Source of the DNA: Xanthomonas cannabis pv. cannabis
GTDB taxonomy: Bacteria > Pseudomonadota > Gammaproteobacteria > Xanthomonadales > Xanthomonadaceae
Assembly (NCBI RefSeq): GCF_000802365.1
Contig: NZ_JSZE01000094.1
Coordinates: 1 to 58,734, forward strand
Direction: 5' to 3'
Length of the DNA: 58,734 bases
The position numbers and the translations under genes are program-made. Positions within the stretch are counted from its first letter, which is position 1, and each line of letters opens with the position of its first letter. The notes below the pieces were generated by a model. The model saw nothing but the letters and a program-made list of their open reading frames with translations, searched no databases and was not told the origin of the DNA. Positions 42,066-51,090 of this stretch are shown here, piece after piece.

Positions 42066-43442
42066 ATGTCCGATCCGTCCGTGCCCGATCATCTGCAACG
42101 CAGCCTGTCCAATCGCCACCTGCAGTTGATTGCGATCGGTGGGGCGATCGGCACCGGGCTGTTCATGGGCTCGGGCAAGACGATCAGTCTGGCCGGACCG
42201 TCGATCCTGTTCGTCTATCTCATCATCGGCGCGATGCTGTTCTTCGTGATGCGCGCGATGGGTGAGTTGCTGTTGTCCAACCTGGAGTACAAGTCGTTCA
42301 TCGACTTCTCCACCGATCTGCTCGGGCCATGGGCCGGGTTCTTCTGCGGGTGGACCTACTGGTTCTGCTGGATCATCACCGCCATCGCCGATGTCATCGC
42401 GATCGCTGCGTATGCGCAGTTCTGGTTTCCCGGATTGGCGCCATGGATACCGGCCATCGCCTGCGTGCTGTTGCTGCTTGCATTGAATCTGGTGACGGTG
42501 AAGCTGTTCGGCGAGATGGAATTCTGGTTTGCGCTGATCAAGATCATCGCCATCGCCGCATTGATCATCACCGGCGCCGGCCTGGTGGCCTGGGGCTTCC
42601 GCTCGCCGTCGGGCAACGTGGCCTCGCTGTCGAATCTGTGGAACGATGGCGGCATGTTCCCGATGGGGATTGGTGGTTTCTTTGCCGGGTTCCAGATCGC
42701 GGTATTCGCCTTTGTCGGCATCGAGCTGGTCGGCACCACCGCTGCAGAAACCGCCGACCCGCGGCGCAATCTGCCCAAGGCGATCAACTCGATTCCGGTG
42801 CGGATCCTGATCTTCTATGTGCTTGCCCTGGTCGCGATCATGGCGGTGACGCCGTGGCGGCAGGTGGTGGCCGACAAGAGCCCGTTCGTGGAGCTGTTCG
42901 TGCTGGCCGGTGTGCCGGCCGCGGCCAGCCTGATCAACTTCGTGGTGCTGACCTCGGCCACCTCGTCGGCCAATAGCGGCATCTTCTCCACCAGCCGCAT
43001 GCTCTACGGCCTGGCCGAAGAACAGCATGCACCGAAGGGCTTCGCCAAGCTCTCGCGCGCTGCGGTGCCGGCACGTGGGCTGTTGTTTTCCTGCGTCTGC
43101 CTGCTGCTGGGCGCGATGCTGGTGTACCTGATCCCGAACCTGGTCACTGCATTTACGCTGGTCACCACGTTGTCGGCAGTGCTCTTCATGTTCGTGTGGT
43201 CGCTGATCCTGTGCGCCTACATTGCCTATCGCCGCAAGCGGCCGGAGCAGCACGCCGCCTCGCAGTTCAAGATGCCGGGCGGTGTGTTGATGTGTTACGT
43301 GTGCCTGGCGTTCTTCGCCTTCGTCATCGTGCTGCTGACCTTGCAGACCGATACGCGCCAGGCGCTGCTGGCCAGCCCGGTGTGGTTCCTGATCCTGGCG
43401 ATCGGGTATGCGGTGAAGGGGCAGCAGGCGCGCAGCGGCTGA
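42066..43442 (+). CDS. cycA: Amino-acid permease of the APC family (CycA-like)
   Basis: 458 residues from ATG 42066. Twelve membrane segments can be counted. Signatures: LSNRHLQLIAIGGAIGTGLFMGSGKTI, MRAMGELLLSNLEYKSFIDF, GGFFAGFQIAVFAFVGIELVGTTAAETADP and PKAINSIPVRILIFYVLAL, all typical of the D-serine/D-alanine/glycine permease branch (CycA, with AnsP and PheP as relatives). It would import small neutral amino acids across the inner membrane by proton symport. The exact substrate should be regarded as inferred. Confidence 0.88.
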   Translation: MSDPSVPDHLQRSLSNRHLQLIAIGGAIGTGLFMGSGKTISLAGPSILFVYLIIGAMLFFVMRAMGELLLSNLEYKSFIDFSTDLLGPWAGFFCGWTYWFCWIITAIADVIAIAAYAQFWFPGLAPWIPAIACVLLLLALNLVTVKLFGEMEFWFALIKIIAIAALIITGAGLVAWGFRSPSGNVASLSNLWNDGGMFPMGIGGFFAGFQIAVFAFVGIELVGTTAAETADPRRNLPKAINSIPVRILIFYVLALVAIMAVTPWRQVVADKSPFVELFVLAGVPAAASLINFVVLTSATSSANSGIFSTSRMLYGLAEEQHAPKGFAKLSRAAVPARGLLFSCVCLLLGAMLVYLIPNLVTAFTLVTTLSAVLFMFVWSLILCAYIAYRRKRPEQHAASQFKMPGGVLMCYVCLAFFAFVIVLLTLQTDTRQALLASPVWFLILAIGYAVKGQQARSG

Positions 43443-43482
43443 GCGCTCGCACGGGCCGAACACATCCACCGAAGACATCCTC

Positions 43483-43505
43483 AAGGCCCCGCACTGCGGG
43501 GCCTT
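43483..43505 (+). terminator. Terminator of the permease gene
   Basis: AAGGCCCCGC (43483-43492) and GCGGGGCCTT (43496-43505) form a perfect ten-base stem with loop ACT, 40 bp after the permease stop. The T-run is short, but the position and stem strength support termination. Confidence 0.75.
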
Positions 43506-43629
43506 GGCGCGTGTGGCTGCAGGGCGCCGAGATAAAGGCCACTGGCAGCTAAGCGCGTTGTGCGCGTGACGTTGACGCGGATCGGATGGAACGGGATGCT
43601 CGCCGCCATCCATTGCCACGGCCCACCGC

Positions 43630-44541
43630 ATGATCACCACGCACCCGATCGCCACAACGCAGCAGACACAAGGGTGCTGGGTCGACCTGTGCCAGGCCAG
43701 CGCGCAGGAACTGGCGCAGGCCGCAGACACGGTGGGGTTTGCGCTGCCGGATCGCGCAGCCATCGGCGAGATCGAATTCTCCAGCCGGGTGCGGCGCCAG
43801 GGCGAGGTGCTGTTTCTCAACGTGCCGCGCTTTCAGGACGACGACGGCCCGACCGCGCCGCTGGGCTTTGCGCTGTCGCCGACCATGCTAGTGACCCTGC
43901 GCGAGCAGCACATGGGTTCGCTGGATGCAGTGGCGGCGCAGCTGCAACATGACCCCTGCCATAGCGCCGACGATCTGCTGCTGCGCATCTTCGACCAGCT
44001 AGTGGGGCGGCTGGCAGACCGGCTGGAATCGCTGGAAGCCGAGGTTACCGACACCACCCGCCAGGTGTTCGACAACCCGCACAAGACCAAGGACCTGGAG
44101 CGCATGCTGCATCAGGTCGGTGGCATGGGGCGGCGTCTGGGCGGGCTGCACAATGCCGGGCAGGGACTGCTGCGCCTGGTCACCTATCTGGACGGCACCG
44201 CGCCGGACTGGTTCGGCAACGATGCGGCCAAACGCATCGGCTTGCTGCACAAGGACCTGACCACCTTGAGCGAGTTCCAGCAGCACATGGACGACCGCAT
44301 CGAGTTCCTGCTCGACAGCGTGCTGGGCATGATCAACATGGACCAGAACAACGTGATGAAGGTGATGGCGGTGGCGTCGGTGGTCGGCATTCCGCCGACG
44401 GTGCTGGTCGGCATCTGGGGCATGAACTTCGCCTACATGCCCGAGCTCAAATGGCACGATGCCTACTACTGGGCGCTGGGTGTGATCGCGCTGAGCGTGG
44501 TGATTCCGCTGGCGTGGTTCCGCAAGCGCGGGTGGGTGTAA
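43630..44541 (+). CDS. CorA-family divalent cation transporter
   Basis: 303 residues from ATG 43630. The N-terminal part is a cytoplasmic alpha/beta domain (FSSRVRRQGEVLFLNVPRFQDDD, GFALSPTMLVTLREQH), then long helices (RLESLEAEVTDTTRQVF, LEFQQHMDDRIEFLLDSVLGMINMDQNNVMKVM). Two membrane segments with the essential GMNF loop in VGIWGMNFAYMPEL close the protein. This is the CorA pentamer layout. Magnesium is the usual cargo, though cobalt, nickel or zinc (ZntB) are possible. It is a single gene. Confidence 0.9.
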   Translation: MITTHPIATTQQTQGCWVDLCQASAQELAQAADTVGFALPDRAAIGEIEFSSRVRRQGEVLFLNVPRFQDDDGPTAPLGFALSPTMLVTLREQHMGSLDAVAAQLQHDPCHSADDLLLRIFDQLVGRLADRLESLEAEVTDTTRQVFDNPHKTKDLERMLHQVGGMGRRLGGLHNAGQGLLRLVTYLDGTAPDWFGNDAAKRIGLLHKDLTTLSEFQQHMDDRIEFLLDSVLGMINMDQNNVMKVMAVASVVGIPPTVLVGIWGMNFAYMPELKWHDAYYWALGVIALSVVIPLAWFRKRGWV

Positions 44542-44561
44542 CGCATCAGAGCCATAAACCC

Positions 44562-44627
44562 GTAGGAGCGCACCCGGGCGCGACGTGGCGTTACCGGTAA
44601 GTCCCTCGCGCCCGGGTGCGCTCCTAC
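44562..44627. repeat. GTAG-type REP element, 22-bp perfect inverted repeat
   Basis: The 22-base arm at 44562-44583 (begins GTAGGAGCGCACCCGG) is exactly repeated in reverse complement at 44606-44627, with a 22-base spacer. The GTAG start is the hallmark of the REP family of Xanthomonadaceae, mobilised by RAYT enzymes. It separates the convergent corA and AIM24 genes. No RAYT gene lies in the window. Confidence 0.88.
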
Positions 44628-44741
44628 AGGGGGCTGGGGTGCGCACCTGTCACTGCGCACCGTGTCGTGGCTGGAAAACTGCCTAGCTGCCTAGCGTGCG
44701 ACCAGCGATGCGCCTTGCTGATTGCTACGGGGCGGGCTGGA

Positions 44742-45437
44742 TCAGCCCTTTGCCTGAAAACTGGCTTCTTCGTACGGCTGCACCACCACCCAGCCTTCGC
44801 CGGCGAAGCGCATCTGCAGGCTTTCGCCCGAGCCGCGGCCGAACAGCGTGCCGATCGACACGTCGGTGACCAGCTCCGGGGTCAGCGTGCCCGACCACGC
44901 CACGGTGGCATTGGGGTCGGTGAACACCGGGCCGCTGGCGGCGGTGACCGGCAGGGTCAGCGGCTCGTAGTGCGAGGTGATCGCCACGATGCCGTGGCCG
45001 CTCAGGCGCACGTTGAACAGCCCGCCCGACAACATGCCGGCCACTTTGCGCATCATGGTGATCTTGTGCTCGACGCCCGACTCGAACGCCAGCACATCGT
45101 TGCCGTTGACGAAGATCGCCTCACCATTCAAGCGCAGCAGCGTCACCAGCTTGCCGACATCGGCCAGATACACCCGGCCCTGGCCTTCGGCCTTCATCAG
45201 CTGCATGCCTTCGCCGCTGACGGCCTTCTTCAGCAGGTTGCCCAGGCCCTGTTCCAGCAGCCCCTCGCGGGTGAACTTGACGGTGCCGGTGCGCGCCACC
45301 ATGGCGCCGGCCTTGGACCACACCATGCCGTTGAGGCGCACTTCCAGCAGGTGCGGGTTTTCCAGTTCGAACGGATCGGGGCTGACGTCCTTTTCCTTGG
45401 AATGGGCGAGAAATTCGTTGAGCGTGCGTACGGCCAT
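44742..45437 (-). CDS. AIM24 family protein
   Basis: 231 residues from ATG 45437. The repeated beta blocks are clear: VRLNGMVWSKAGAMVARTGTVKFTREG, GRVYLADVGKLVTLLRLNGEAIFVNGNDVLAFESGVEHKITMM, LSGHGIVAITSHYEPLTL and TVAWSGTLTPELVTDVSI. This is the AIM24/DUF124 (TRAP-like beta-prism) fold, found from bacteria to mitochondria. Its molecular role in bacteria is not defined. No signal peptide. The C-terminus AGEGWVVVQPYEE is the family ending. Confidence 0.88.
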   Translation of the reverse strand: MAVRTLNEFLAHSKEKDVSPDPFELENPHLLEVRLNGMVWSKAGAMVARTGTVKFTREGLLEQGLGNLLKKAVSGEGMQLMKAEGQGRVYLADVGKLVTLLRLNGEAIFVNGNDVLAFESGVEHKITMMRKVAGMLSGGLFNVRLSGHGIVAITSHYEPLTLPVTAASGPVFTDPNATVAWSGTLTPELVTDVSIGTLFGRGSGESLQMRFAGEGWVVVQPYEEASFQAKG

Positions 45438-45918
45438 GGGTCCGTCCTGGAGTGAAAGAGTGCGCATGATACGCGGCAGACAGGTGTCTTCGAAGCGCCG
45501 TGGGCCAGCTGCCGGTTCCATGAGTGTGGCGCGCTGCGGTGCCGGCGCATCTGTTGGTGGCCGTGGCTGGATTGTCGTGCTCAAGCTCAGGTTCTGCCAG
45601 GCGACTGGTCTGAAGTTGCATGTCGTGCTGGAGTAATGCCACGGTTGCTGCGGGACCACTACGTTCGCGATGTCCTCGGTGCCGTGCAACGGACACCGAT
45701 CATGACAATGCATCACCGATGCAGCAGCCGGGCATGTGCGATCCATGCGCGATGACATTGCGGTTGCGTTAGACAGCCCGCGACGAAGGCGCGTCGCAAA
45801 AACACGGCGCCAAACCGCCTGTGCTTTGCTTCTGAGATCAGCGTCGGATTCATGGCAGTGCTGCCGGGCTAGATTGCTCCGACAGAAAACATCTTGATGG
45901 TGTTCAAGGAGCAAGGCG
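45438..45918. other. Intergenic region of 481 bp between divergent AIM24 and arabinanase genes
   Basis: No gene is supported. The last part (about 45880-45918) has a locally AT-rich stretch with the AAGGAGC ribosome site of the next gene, so the arabinanase promoter probably lies just upstream. No operator recognised. Confidence 0.4.
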
Positions 45919-46923
45919 ATGCGCGCTAATGGTGGCAGTCGAGTGAAAGAGGGCTGGTCCGGCATGTCGCTGCGTGGTGGCGCGATCGCAGCGCTATTAG
46001 CCATGGCCGCTGCTGCGATTGGCTCGCACAGCGCACCCGCGCAAGCGGCCGTGGGGCCGGGCGTGGTGAGCGGCGACACCATCGTGCACGATCCGTCGAT
46101 GCTCAAGCTGAGCGATGGGCGTTACTACATCTATGCCACTACCGGCGTGGTCACCAGTACCGACCGGACCAAGTTCAGCAATGCGGGCGCGATCTTCAGC
46201 AGCATGCCGAGCTGGGTACGCAGCTACAACCCCGACAACCAGCTGTGGGCGCCGGATGTGTCCTTCCATGGCGGCAAGTATCTGATGTATTACACCGCCT
46301 CCAAATTCGCCACCAACACCTCGGCGATTGCACTTGCCAGCAGCAGCACCGGCAAGCCCGGCTCGTGGAAGGACCAAGGCATCGTCTACACCTCCAAAAG
46401 TAGCGACGACTACAACGCCATCGACGGCAATCTGGTGGTGGACGGCAATGGCAAGTGGTGGTTGGCGTTCGGCTCGTTCTGGTCCGGGATCAAGCTGATC
46501 CAGCTCGATCCCAGCACGGGCAAGCAGTCGTCCAGCAACACGGCACGCTACAGCCTGGCGAGCCGGCCGTACCCGGGCGCGGTGGAGGCGCCTTTCATCC
46601 AGCAGGCCAATGGCTGGTACTACTTGTTCGTGTCGTTCGATGCGTGCTGCAAGGGCGCCAGCAGCACCTACAAGATTGCGGTGGGGCGTGCGCGTTCGGT
46701 GACCGGGCCGTATCTGGATCGCGCCGGTGTGGACATGCGCAACGGCGGCGGCACGGTGATCCAGTCCGGCTTGGGCAGCATGCATGGGCCGGGCGGGCAA
46801 TCGGTGTTTCGCGATGGCGACGGCGACATCCTGGTCTACCACTACTACGACGACCGCGGCGACGCGCGCCTGGGCATCAACCGGCTGGGATACGACAGCA
46901 GTGCATGGCCGGTGGTGCAGTAG
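45919..46923 (+). CDS. GH43 endo-arabinanase, secreted
   Basis: 334 residues from ATG 45919 with AAGGAGC upstream. A signal peptide (LRGGAIAALLAMAAAAIGSH, cleaved near AQAA) starts it. GH43 landmarks appear in order: DTIVHDPSMLKLSDGRYYIY with the base Asp, NQLWAPDVSFHGGKYLMYY, YNAIDGNLVVDGNGKWWLAFGSFW with the pKa-modulating Asp, PGAVEAPFIQQANGWYYLF with the acid Glu, and SMHGPGGQS. The set is that of endo-1,5-alpha-L-arabinanases, which cut the arabinan side chains of pectin. It would help degrade the host cell wall. Confidence 0.92.
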   Translation: MRANGGSRVKEGWSGMSLRGGAIAALLAMAAAAIGSHSAPAQAAVGPGVVSGDTIVHDPSMLKLSDGRYYIYATTGVVTSTDRTKFSNAGAIFSSMPSWVRSYNPDNQLWAPDVSFHGGKYLMYYTASKFATNTSAIALASSSTGKPGSWKDQGIVYTSKSSDDYNAIDGNLVVDGNGKWWLAFGSFWSGIKLIQLDPSTGKQSSSNTARYSLASRPYPGAVEAPFIQQANGWYYLFVSFDACCKGASSTYKIAVGRARSVTGPYLDRAGVDMRNGGGTVIQSGLGSMHGPGGQSVFRDGDGDILVYHYYDDRGDARLGINRLGYDSSAWPVVQ

Positions 46924-47069
46924 CAGTAGTCAATCGAACGCGCTGCTGCGCCCTGCAATGGCGCAGCGATCAGGCAATGCATGGTGTAGCGATCCGCCGG
47001 TGTTGCCGATTGCCAGAACCCCGATGCCGCCAGCGCTGACGGGCAGTACCCGGCAGCGCTGGTGCACAC

Positions 47070-48743
47070 TTAGCGCGTGGCCGCTTCGGGCTTGCGCACG
47101 CGTTTGACAGGCGCCGGCTTGGTCGCGGTGTCCGGATACAGATTCAACAGCATCAAGGTGACGCCGTTGGTCCAGCCGAAGCCATCCTGCAGGGCGTATT
47201 CGCCACCGCCGCCGCCGGCTGCGTTGGCTTCCAGGCCGTATTTTTCGACCAGTTTGTGTTCGCGTGCGAACAGCGCCTGTACCTGGGCGAGGAAGCGTTC
47301 GCCGATGGTGCGGGCCAGCGCGTCTTCGCCATAGCGGCGCAGGCCGTCCACGGCCACCCATTGCAGCGGGGCCCAGCCATTGGGTTCGTCCCATTGCTGG
47401 CCGGTCTTCACTGCGGTGGTGGCCAGGCCGCCCGGGCGTAGCAGCGTTTTGCGCACGGTGCCGGCAGTGCGCTTGGCGTGATCGTCCGAGGCCAGGCCGG
47501 CGAACAGCGGATACAGCGCCGCGGCGGTGACCTGGTCGCTCAGCGTGCGCGCCTGCCAGTCGTAGTCGGCGTAATAGCCGGCCTTGTTCCACAGATGCGC
47601 GTCGATGGCCTGCTTGCGCTGCTGCGCGAGTGCGGCGTAGTCGCGCGTGCAGTCTGCGCCCGGTTGCGCACAGGCCTGGGCCAGGGTGCGTTCCAGGTGG
47701 TAGAGCAGACTGTTGAGGTCGATCGGGATGATGGCGGTGGTGCGGATGGTGCGCAGGTTCTGGCCATCGGCCAGCCAGCGGCTGGTGTAGTCCCAGCCAC
47801 TTTCCGCACCGGCGCGCAGGTCGCGGTAGACCTCGGCAGCGGGTCGGTCGGTCACTTCGGCGGCGGTGCGGGTGTCGTGCAGCCAGGCTTCCGGGCGCGG
47901 GGTGTCGCGCTCGTCCCAGTAGCGGTTGAGCATGCTGCCGTCGGCCAGGCGCACCACATGGCGCGCGGCCTCGCCCGGCTTCAGGCCATCGCTGCCCTGC
48001 ATCCAGTACGCGTACTCCTTCTGCAGCTGCGGCAGGTAGCGTTGATACACCGCCTCGCCTTCCACGCCGGCCTGCAGCTCCACCATGTAGGAGAAGAACG
48101 GCGGCTGCGAGCGGCTCAGGTAGTAGGTGCGGTTGCCGTTGGGAATATGCCCGTAGGTGTCGATCAGGTAGGCAAAGTTGTCCAGCATCTGACGGCTGAG
48201 CGTGGTCTCGCCACTCTTCACCAGGCCCAGCATGGTGAAGTAGGAATCCCAGTAGTACACCTCGCGGAAGCGCCCGCCCGGCACCACGTACGGGTGCGGC
48301 AGCGCCAGCAGGCTGCTGTGCGGCGGGACATGGGTCTGGCTGCGCACCAGCTTGGGCCACAGCAGGTCGATGTGCTCGCGCAGCGCGGTGTCCTGGCGGA
48401 TCGCGTCGGTCTGCACCGGCGGCGACTCTTCGAAATTGGCATCCACGAACTTGCGCAGGTCGAAACCGGGGTGGTCGTGCTGCGCCAGATAATCGGCGTT
48501 GATCAGTGCCGGGTCGCGCAGCGGCAGGAAGTCGACGAAATGCTTCTGGTCGTCGAACAGTTCGCCGCTCTGCACGGCCTGAAACAGTTCCGGGTAGGCC
48601 AGGTCGGGCGTGGGCGGCGTGGAGGCCGGCGCATTGACGACCGGAGTGTCCAGTGGAGCGGCGGTCAGCGTGCACGGCGCGACGAACATGCTCAGCGACA
48701 GGCCAAGCAGCGACGTGCAACACGGGGGCGCGGCAGAACTCAT
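47070..48743 (-). CDS. treA: Periplasmic trehalase (GH37)
   Basis: 557 residues from ATG 48743, with TGGAGATGCC upstream. After an exported N-terminus (LLGLSLSMFVAPCTLTAA) both trehalase signatures are present: PGGRFREVYYWDSYFTMLGL and QWDEPNGWAPLQW. Further conserved blocks are AGAESGWDYTSRW with a catalytic Asp and GGGGGEYALQDGFGWTNGV near the end. It hydrolyses trehalose to two glucose molecules in the periplasm, for carbon supply or osmotic adjustment. It is a single-gene unit next to the arabinanase gene with convergent orientation. Confidence 0.94.
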   Translation of the reverse strand: MSSAAPPCCTSLLGLSLSMFVAPCTLTAAPLDTPVVNAPASTPPTPDLAYPELFQAVQSGELFDDQKHFVDFLPLRDPALINADYLAQHDHPGFDLRKFVDANFEESPPVQTDAIRQDTALREHIDLLWPKLVRSQTHVPPHSSLLALPHPYVVPGGRFREVYYWDSYFTMLGLVKSGETTLSRQMLDNFAYLIDTYGHIPNGNRTYYLSRSQPPFFSYMVELQAGVEGEAVYQRYLPQLQKEYAYWMQGSDGLKPGEAARHVVRLADGSMLNRYWDERDTPRPEAWLHDTRTAAEVTDRPAAEVYRDLRAGAESGWDYTSRWLADGQNLRTIRTTAIIPIDLNSLLYHLERTLAQACAQPGADCTRDYAALAQQRKQAIDAHLWNKAGYYADYDWQARTLSDQVTAAALYPLFAGLASDDHAKRTAGTVRKTLLRPGGLATTAVKTGQQWDEPNGWAPLQWVAVDGLRRYGEDALARTIGERFLAQVQALFAREHKLVEKYGLEANAAGGGGGEYALQDGFGWTNGVTLMLLNLYPDTATKPAPVKRVRKPEAATR

Positions 48744-49158
48744 GGCATCTCCAGAACGGGCAGTGACGTGGGGCATGGTAAACGACCGAAGTGGCGGGCG
48801 GGACCGCGTGGGTTGCCGGAGTGCCGGCAGACTTCGCGCGGTGACAACAGGGTTCAGCAAGGTGATCCGGCGTGCCGCCGCAACGTGCGCCGATCCTGGC
48901 GTATCGGCGCGGATCGAGGTAGCTTGAGCGTAGCGCCGGTGCGCAGGATCGCCGGTGTCGTTGCAAGAAGTGCGCCAGGGTGCGGAATGCAAGGGTGTCG
49001 CGGACAGCGCGAGTGCCTGCGGCGTGTTGTCCGGGCAGCAGCGGATGCAGGCAAGCGGGACGTGGCCCGTACACCCGTGGCCGCCATGGCTGGAGGTTTG
49101 TGCAGGTGCAGGCAGTGGCCGCGCTACACCCCGGCAGGCCCGACACCGCCGATGCGCA
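48744..49158. other. Intergenic stretch of 415 bp with a hairpin at 48887-48910
   Basis: GCGCCGAT (48887-48894) and ATCGGCGC (48903-48910) form a perfect eight-base stem with an eight-base loop. It could be a terminator of the upstream minus-strand DUF72 gene or a regulatory site of trehalase. No gene seen. Confidence 0.4.
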
Positions 49159-49923
49159 TCACGCCGCGCGGTCGATGCCCAGCAGTGCCTGCAGGCGTAG
49201 CGCATTGGGCACCGCCAGGCCGGCGGCGGTGTTGTCGAAGATGATCCAGCAGTCGGTCTGTGGCTGGCCGGCCGCACGCACCGATTCGGCCAGTGCCTGC
49301 AGCGCCCCCTCGTCGTAGGCGCTGTAATAGATGCGCGGGCTGCCATGCCACCGCCAGTATTGCGGCCCGGCGCTTGCGCTGGGTGTTGCCGCTGCAGCCA
49401 CCGGGGCCGGGTCGGCCGCGCAGCGTGCGATGCGGTGGCGCGCCAGTAGCGCCTGTGCCTGCGGCAGGAACCAACTGGCGTGGCGCGGCTCGCACACCAC
49501 CGCACCGTCCCAGCGCCGCCGCAGCACCGCAAAAAACCTCGCTGCCACGCGCGCGTCGAACGCCGCGCTGGGTGGCAGCTGCAACAGCAGACAACCCAGG
49601 CGCGTGCCCAACGCGCCGGCCTGTGCAAGAAATGCGTCCAGCAATGGCCCGGCAGCGTGCAGGCGTGCATCGTGACTGATGCTGCGCGGCAGCTTGACCG
49701 AAAAACGGAAATCCTCCGGCACGCTGTCGGCCCAGCGTGCGTAGGTACTGGCGCGGTGTGGGCGATAGAACGAGGAGTTGATTTCCACCGCATCAAAGCG
49801 CGTGGCGTAGCGCTGCAGCACGCTGGCACCCTCACCAAACGCGGCACGGTCGGCAGCAGGAATCGACCAGCCCGCGCAGCCACAGCGCACACGAGCATCG
49901 GCAGTGGGGAGACGAGCAGGCAT
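49159..49923 (-). CDS. DUF72 (YecE-like) TIM-barrel protein
   Basis: 254 residues from ATG 49923. The family blocks are RCGCAGWSIP near the start, FDAVEINSSFYRPHRASTYARWADSVPEDFRFSVKLPRSISHD, GCLLLQLPPS, WDGAVVCEPRHASW and YWRWHGSPRIYYSAYDEGAL. The typical ending CWIIFDNTAAGLAVPNAL matches the DNxxxGxAxxNA motif. The protein is a cytosolic TIM barrel of unknown reaction. It is slightly shorter than many members but complete. Confidence 0.9.
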   Translation of the reverse strand: MPARLPTADARVRCGCAGWSIPAADRAAFGEGASVLQRYATRFDAVEINSSFYRPHRASTYARWADSVPEDFRFSVKLPRSISHDARLHAAGPLLDAFLAQAGALGTRLGCLLLQLPPSAAFDARVAARFFAVLRRRWDGAVVCEPRHASWFLPQAQALLARHRIARCAADPAPVAAAATPSASAGPQYWRWHGSPRIYYSAYDEGALQALAESVRAAGQPQTDCWIIFDNTAAGLAVPNALRLQALLGIDRAA

Positions 49924-50028
49924 GGCGGACGAGGCAAGGGGCGGCAGCACTCTATGCAGGGGCATCCGTCAGCAACGCGTGTGCGCAGCGATCACGGCCG
50001 ACTCACGAGCGGCTTCGATACTGGGCGT

Positions 50029-50781
50029 ATGCCAGAAGGTCCCTCACTCGTCATCCTGCGCGAAGAATCGGCTCACTTTGTCGGCCGGAAAATCCTTCAC
50101 GTTTCCGGAAACAGCAAGCAGGACATCGCACGCCTGGAACATCAGAAAGTGCTGGCGCTACGCACCTGGGGCAAGCACTTTCTGATCGAATGCGCGCAGT
50201 TCAGCGTGCGTATCCATTTTCTGTTGTTCGGCAGCTACCGCATCAACGAAGAAAAACCCAATGCGGTGCCGCGCTTGTGCCTGGAATTCTCCAAGGGCGA
50301 GCGCCTGAACTTCTATGCCTGCTCGGTGCAATTCATCGACCGCCCGCTCGATGAGGTCTACGACTGGACCGCCGATGTGATGAATCCGCTGTGGGACCCT
50401 GCGCAGGCGCGTCGCAAGCTGCGCGCCGCGCCCGGCATGCTGGCGGCCGATGCCTTGCTGGATCAGACGGTATTTGCCGGCGTGGGCAACATCATCAAGA
50501 ACGAGGTGCTGCACCGCATCCGCGTGCATCCGGAGAGCGAAGTGGGCGCACTGCCGGCGCGCAAGCTCGGCGAGCTGGTGACCCAGGCACGCGACTACAG
50601 TTTTGATTTCTACACCTGGAAAAAAGCCTTCGTGCTGAAAAAGCATTACCAGGTGCATACCAAGGCCAGCTGCCCGCGCGACGGTGCGCCGCTGCAGTAC
50701 CGCAAGCACCTGGGCAAGGCCGGGCGACGTGCGTTTTTCTGCGAGGTGTGCCAGCGGCTGTATCGGGCCGACCAGACGTAG
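50029..50781 (+). CDS. Fpg/Nei-family DNA glycosylase (endonuclease VIII-like)
   Basis: 250 residues from ATG 50029. After Met come PEGPS: the N-terminal Pro is the Schiff-base nucleophile and Glu3 the acid. The helix-two-turn-helix is at DQTVFAGVGNIIKNEVLHRIRVHP. The C-terminal zinc finger is visible as CPRDGAPLQYRKHLGKAGRR then FFCEVCQRLY, with three Cys and possibly another ligand. The protein removes oxidised bases and nicks the strand. The sequence is closer to the short Nei-like branch than to MutM, but I keep the family-level name. Confidence 0.9.
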   Translation: MPEGPSLVILREESAHFVGRKILHVSGNSKQDIARLEHQKVLALRTWGKHFLIECAQFSVRIHFLLFGSYRINEEKPNAVPRLCLEFSKGERLNFYACSVQFIDRPLDEVYDWTADVMNPLWDPAQARRKLRAAPGMLAADALLDQTVFAGVGNIIKNEVLHRIRVHPESEVGALPARKLGELVTQARDYSFDFYTWKKAFVLKKHYQVHTKASCPRDGAPLQYRKHLGKAGRRAFFCEVCQRLYRADQT

Positions 50782-51090
50782 CAAGCGCGCGGGAAGCGTT
50801 GCGATCGGCGCTGGGTCCGGACGCCCGTTCTGCGTTCGATCGGGTGCGTACGGTAGAGCCAGGCAGTGTTCTTCGACCACCGAGTGCGCAGCGCTGGCCA
50901 ATCCTGCCGCGCAGGGCGCCAGGGCGCAGGACGGGTCAGACCGTAGGCGCCCAATGTGAATGGCGGCTGGGGACGCCTGGCCGGACAACGAATTCCAAAC
51001 GCGCGCAAACGCTGTGCCCGCTAGATTTGCCCGCTATGCACCAGGGTCAGCGGTGCCGTTCCCGTCTTTCACTCACCGGTCTCCCGCATT
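50782..51090. other. Intergenic stretch of 309 bp
   Basis: No gene, repeat or hairpin of note; it should hold the promoter of the following membrane protein gene. Confidence 0.4.
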
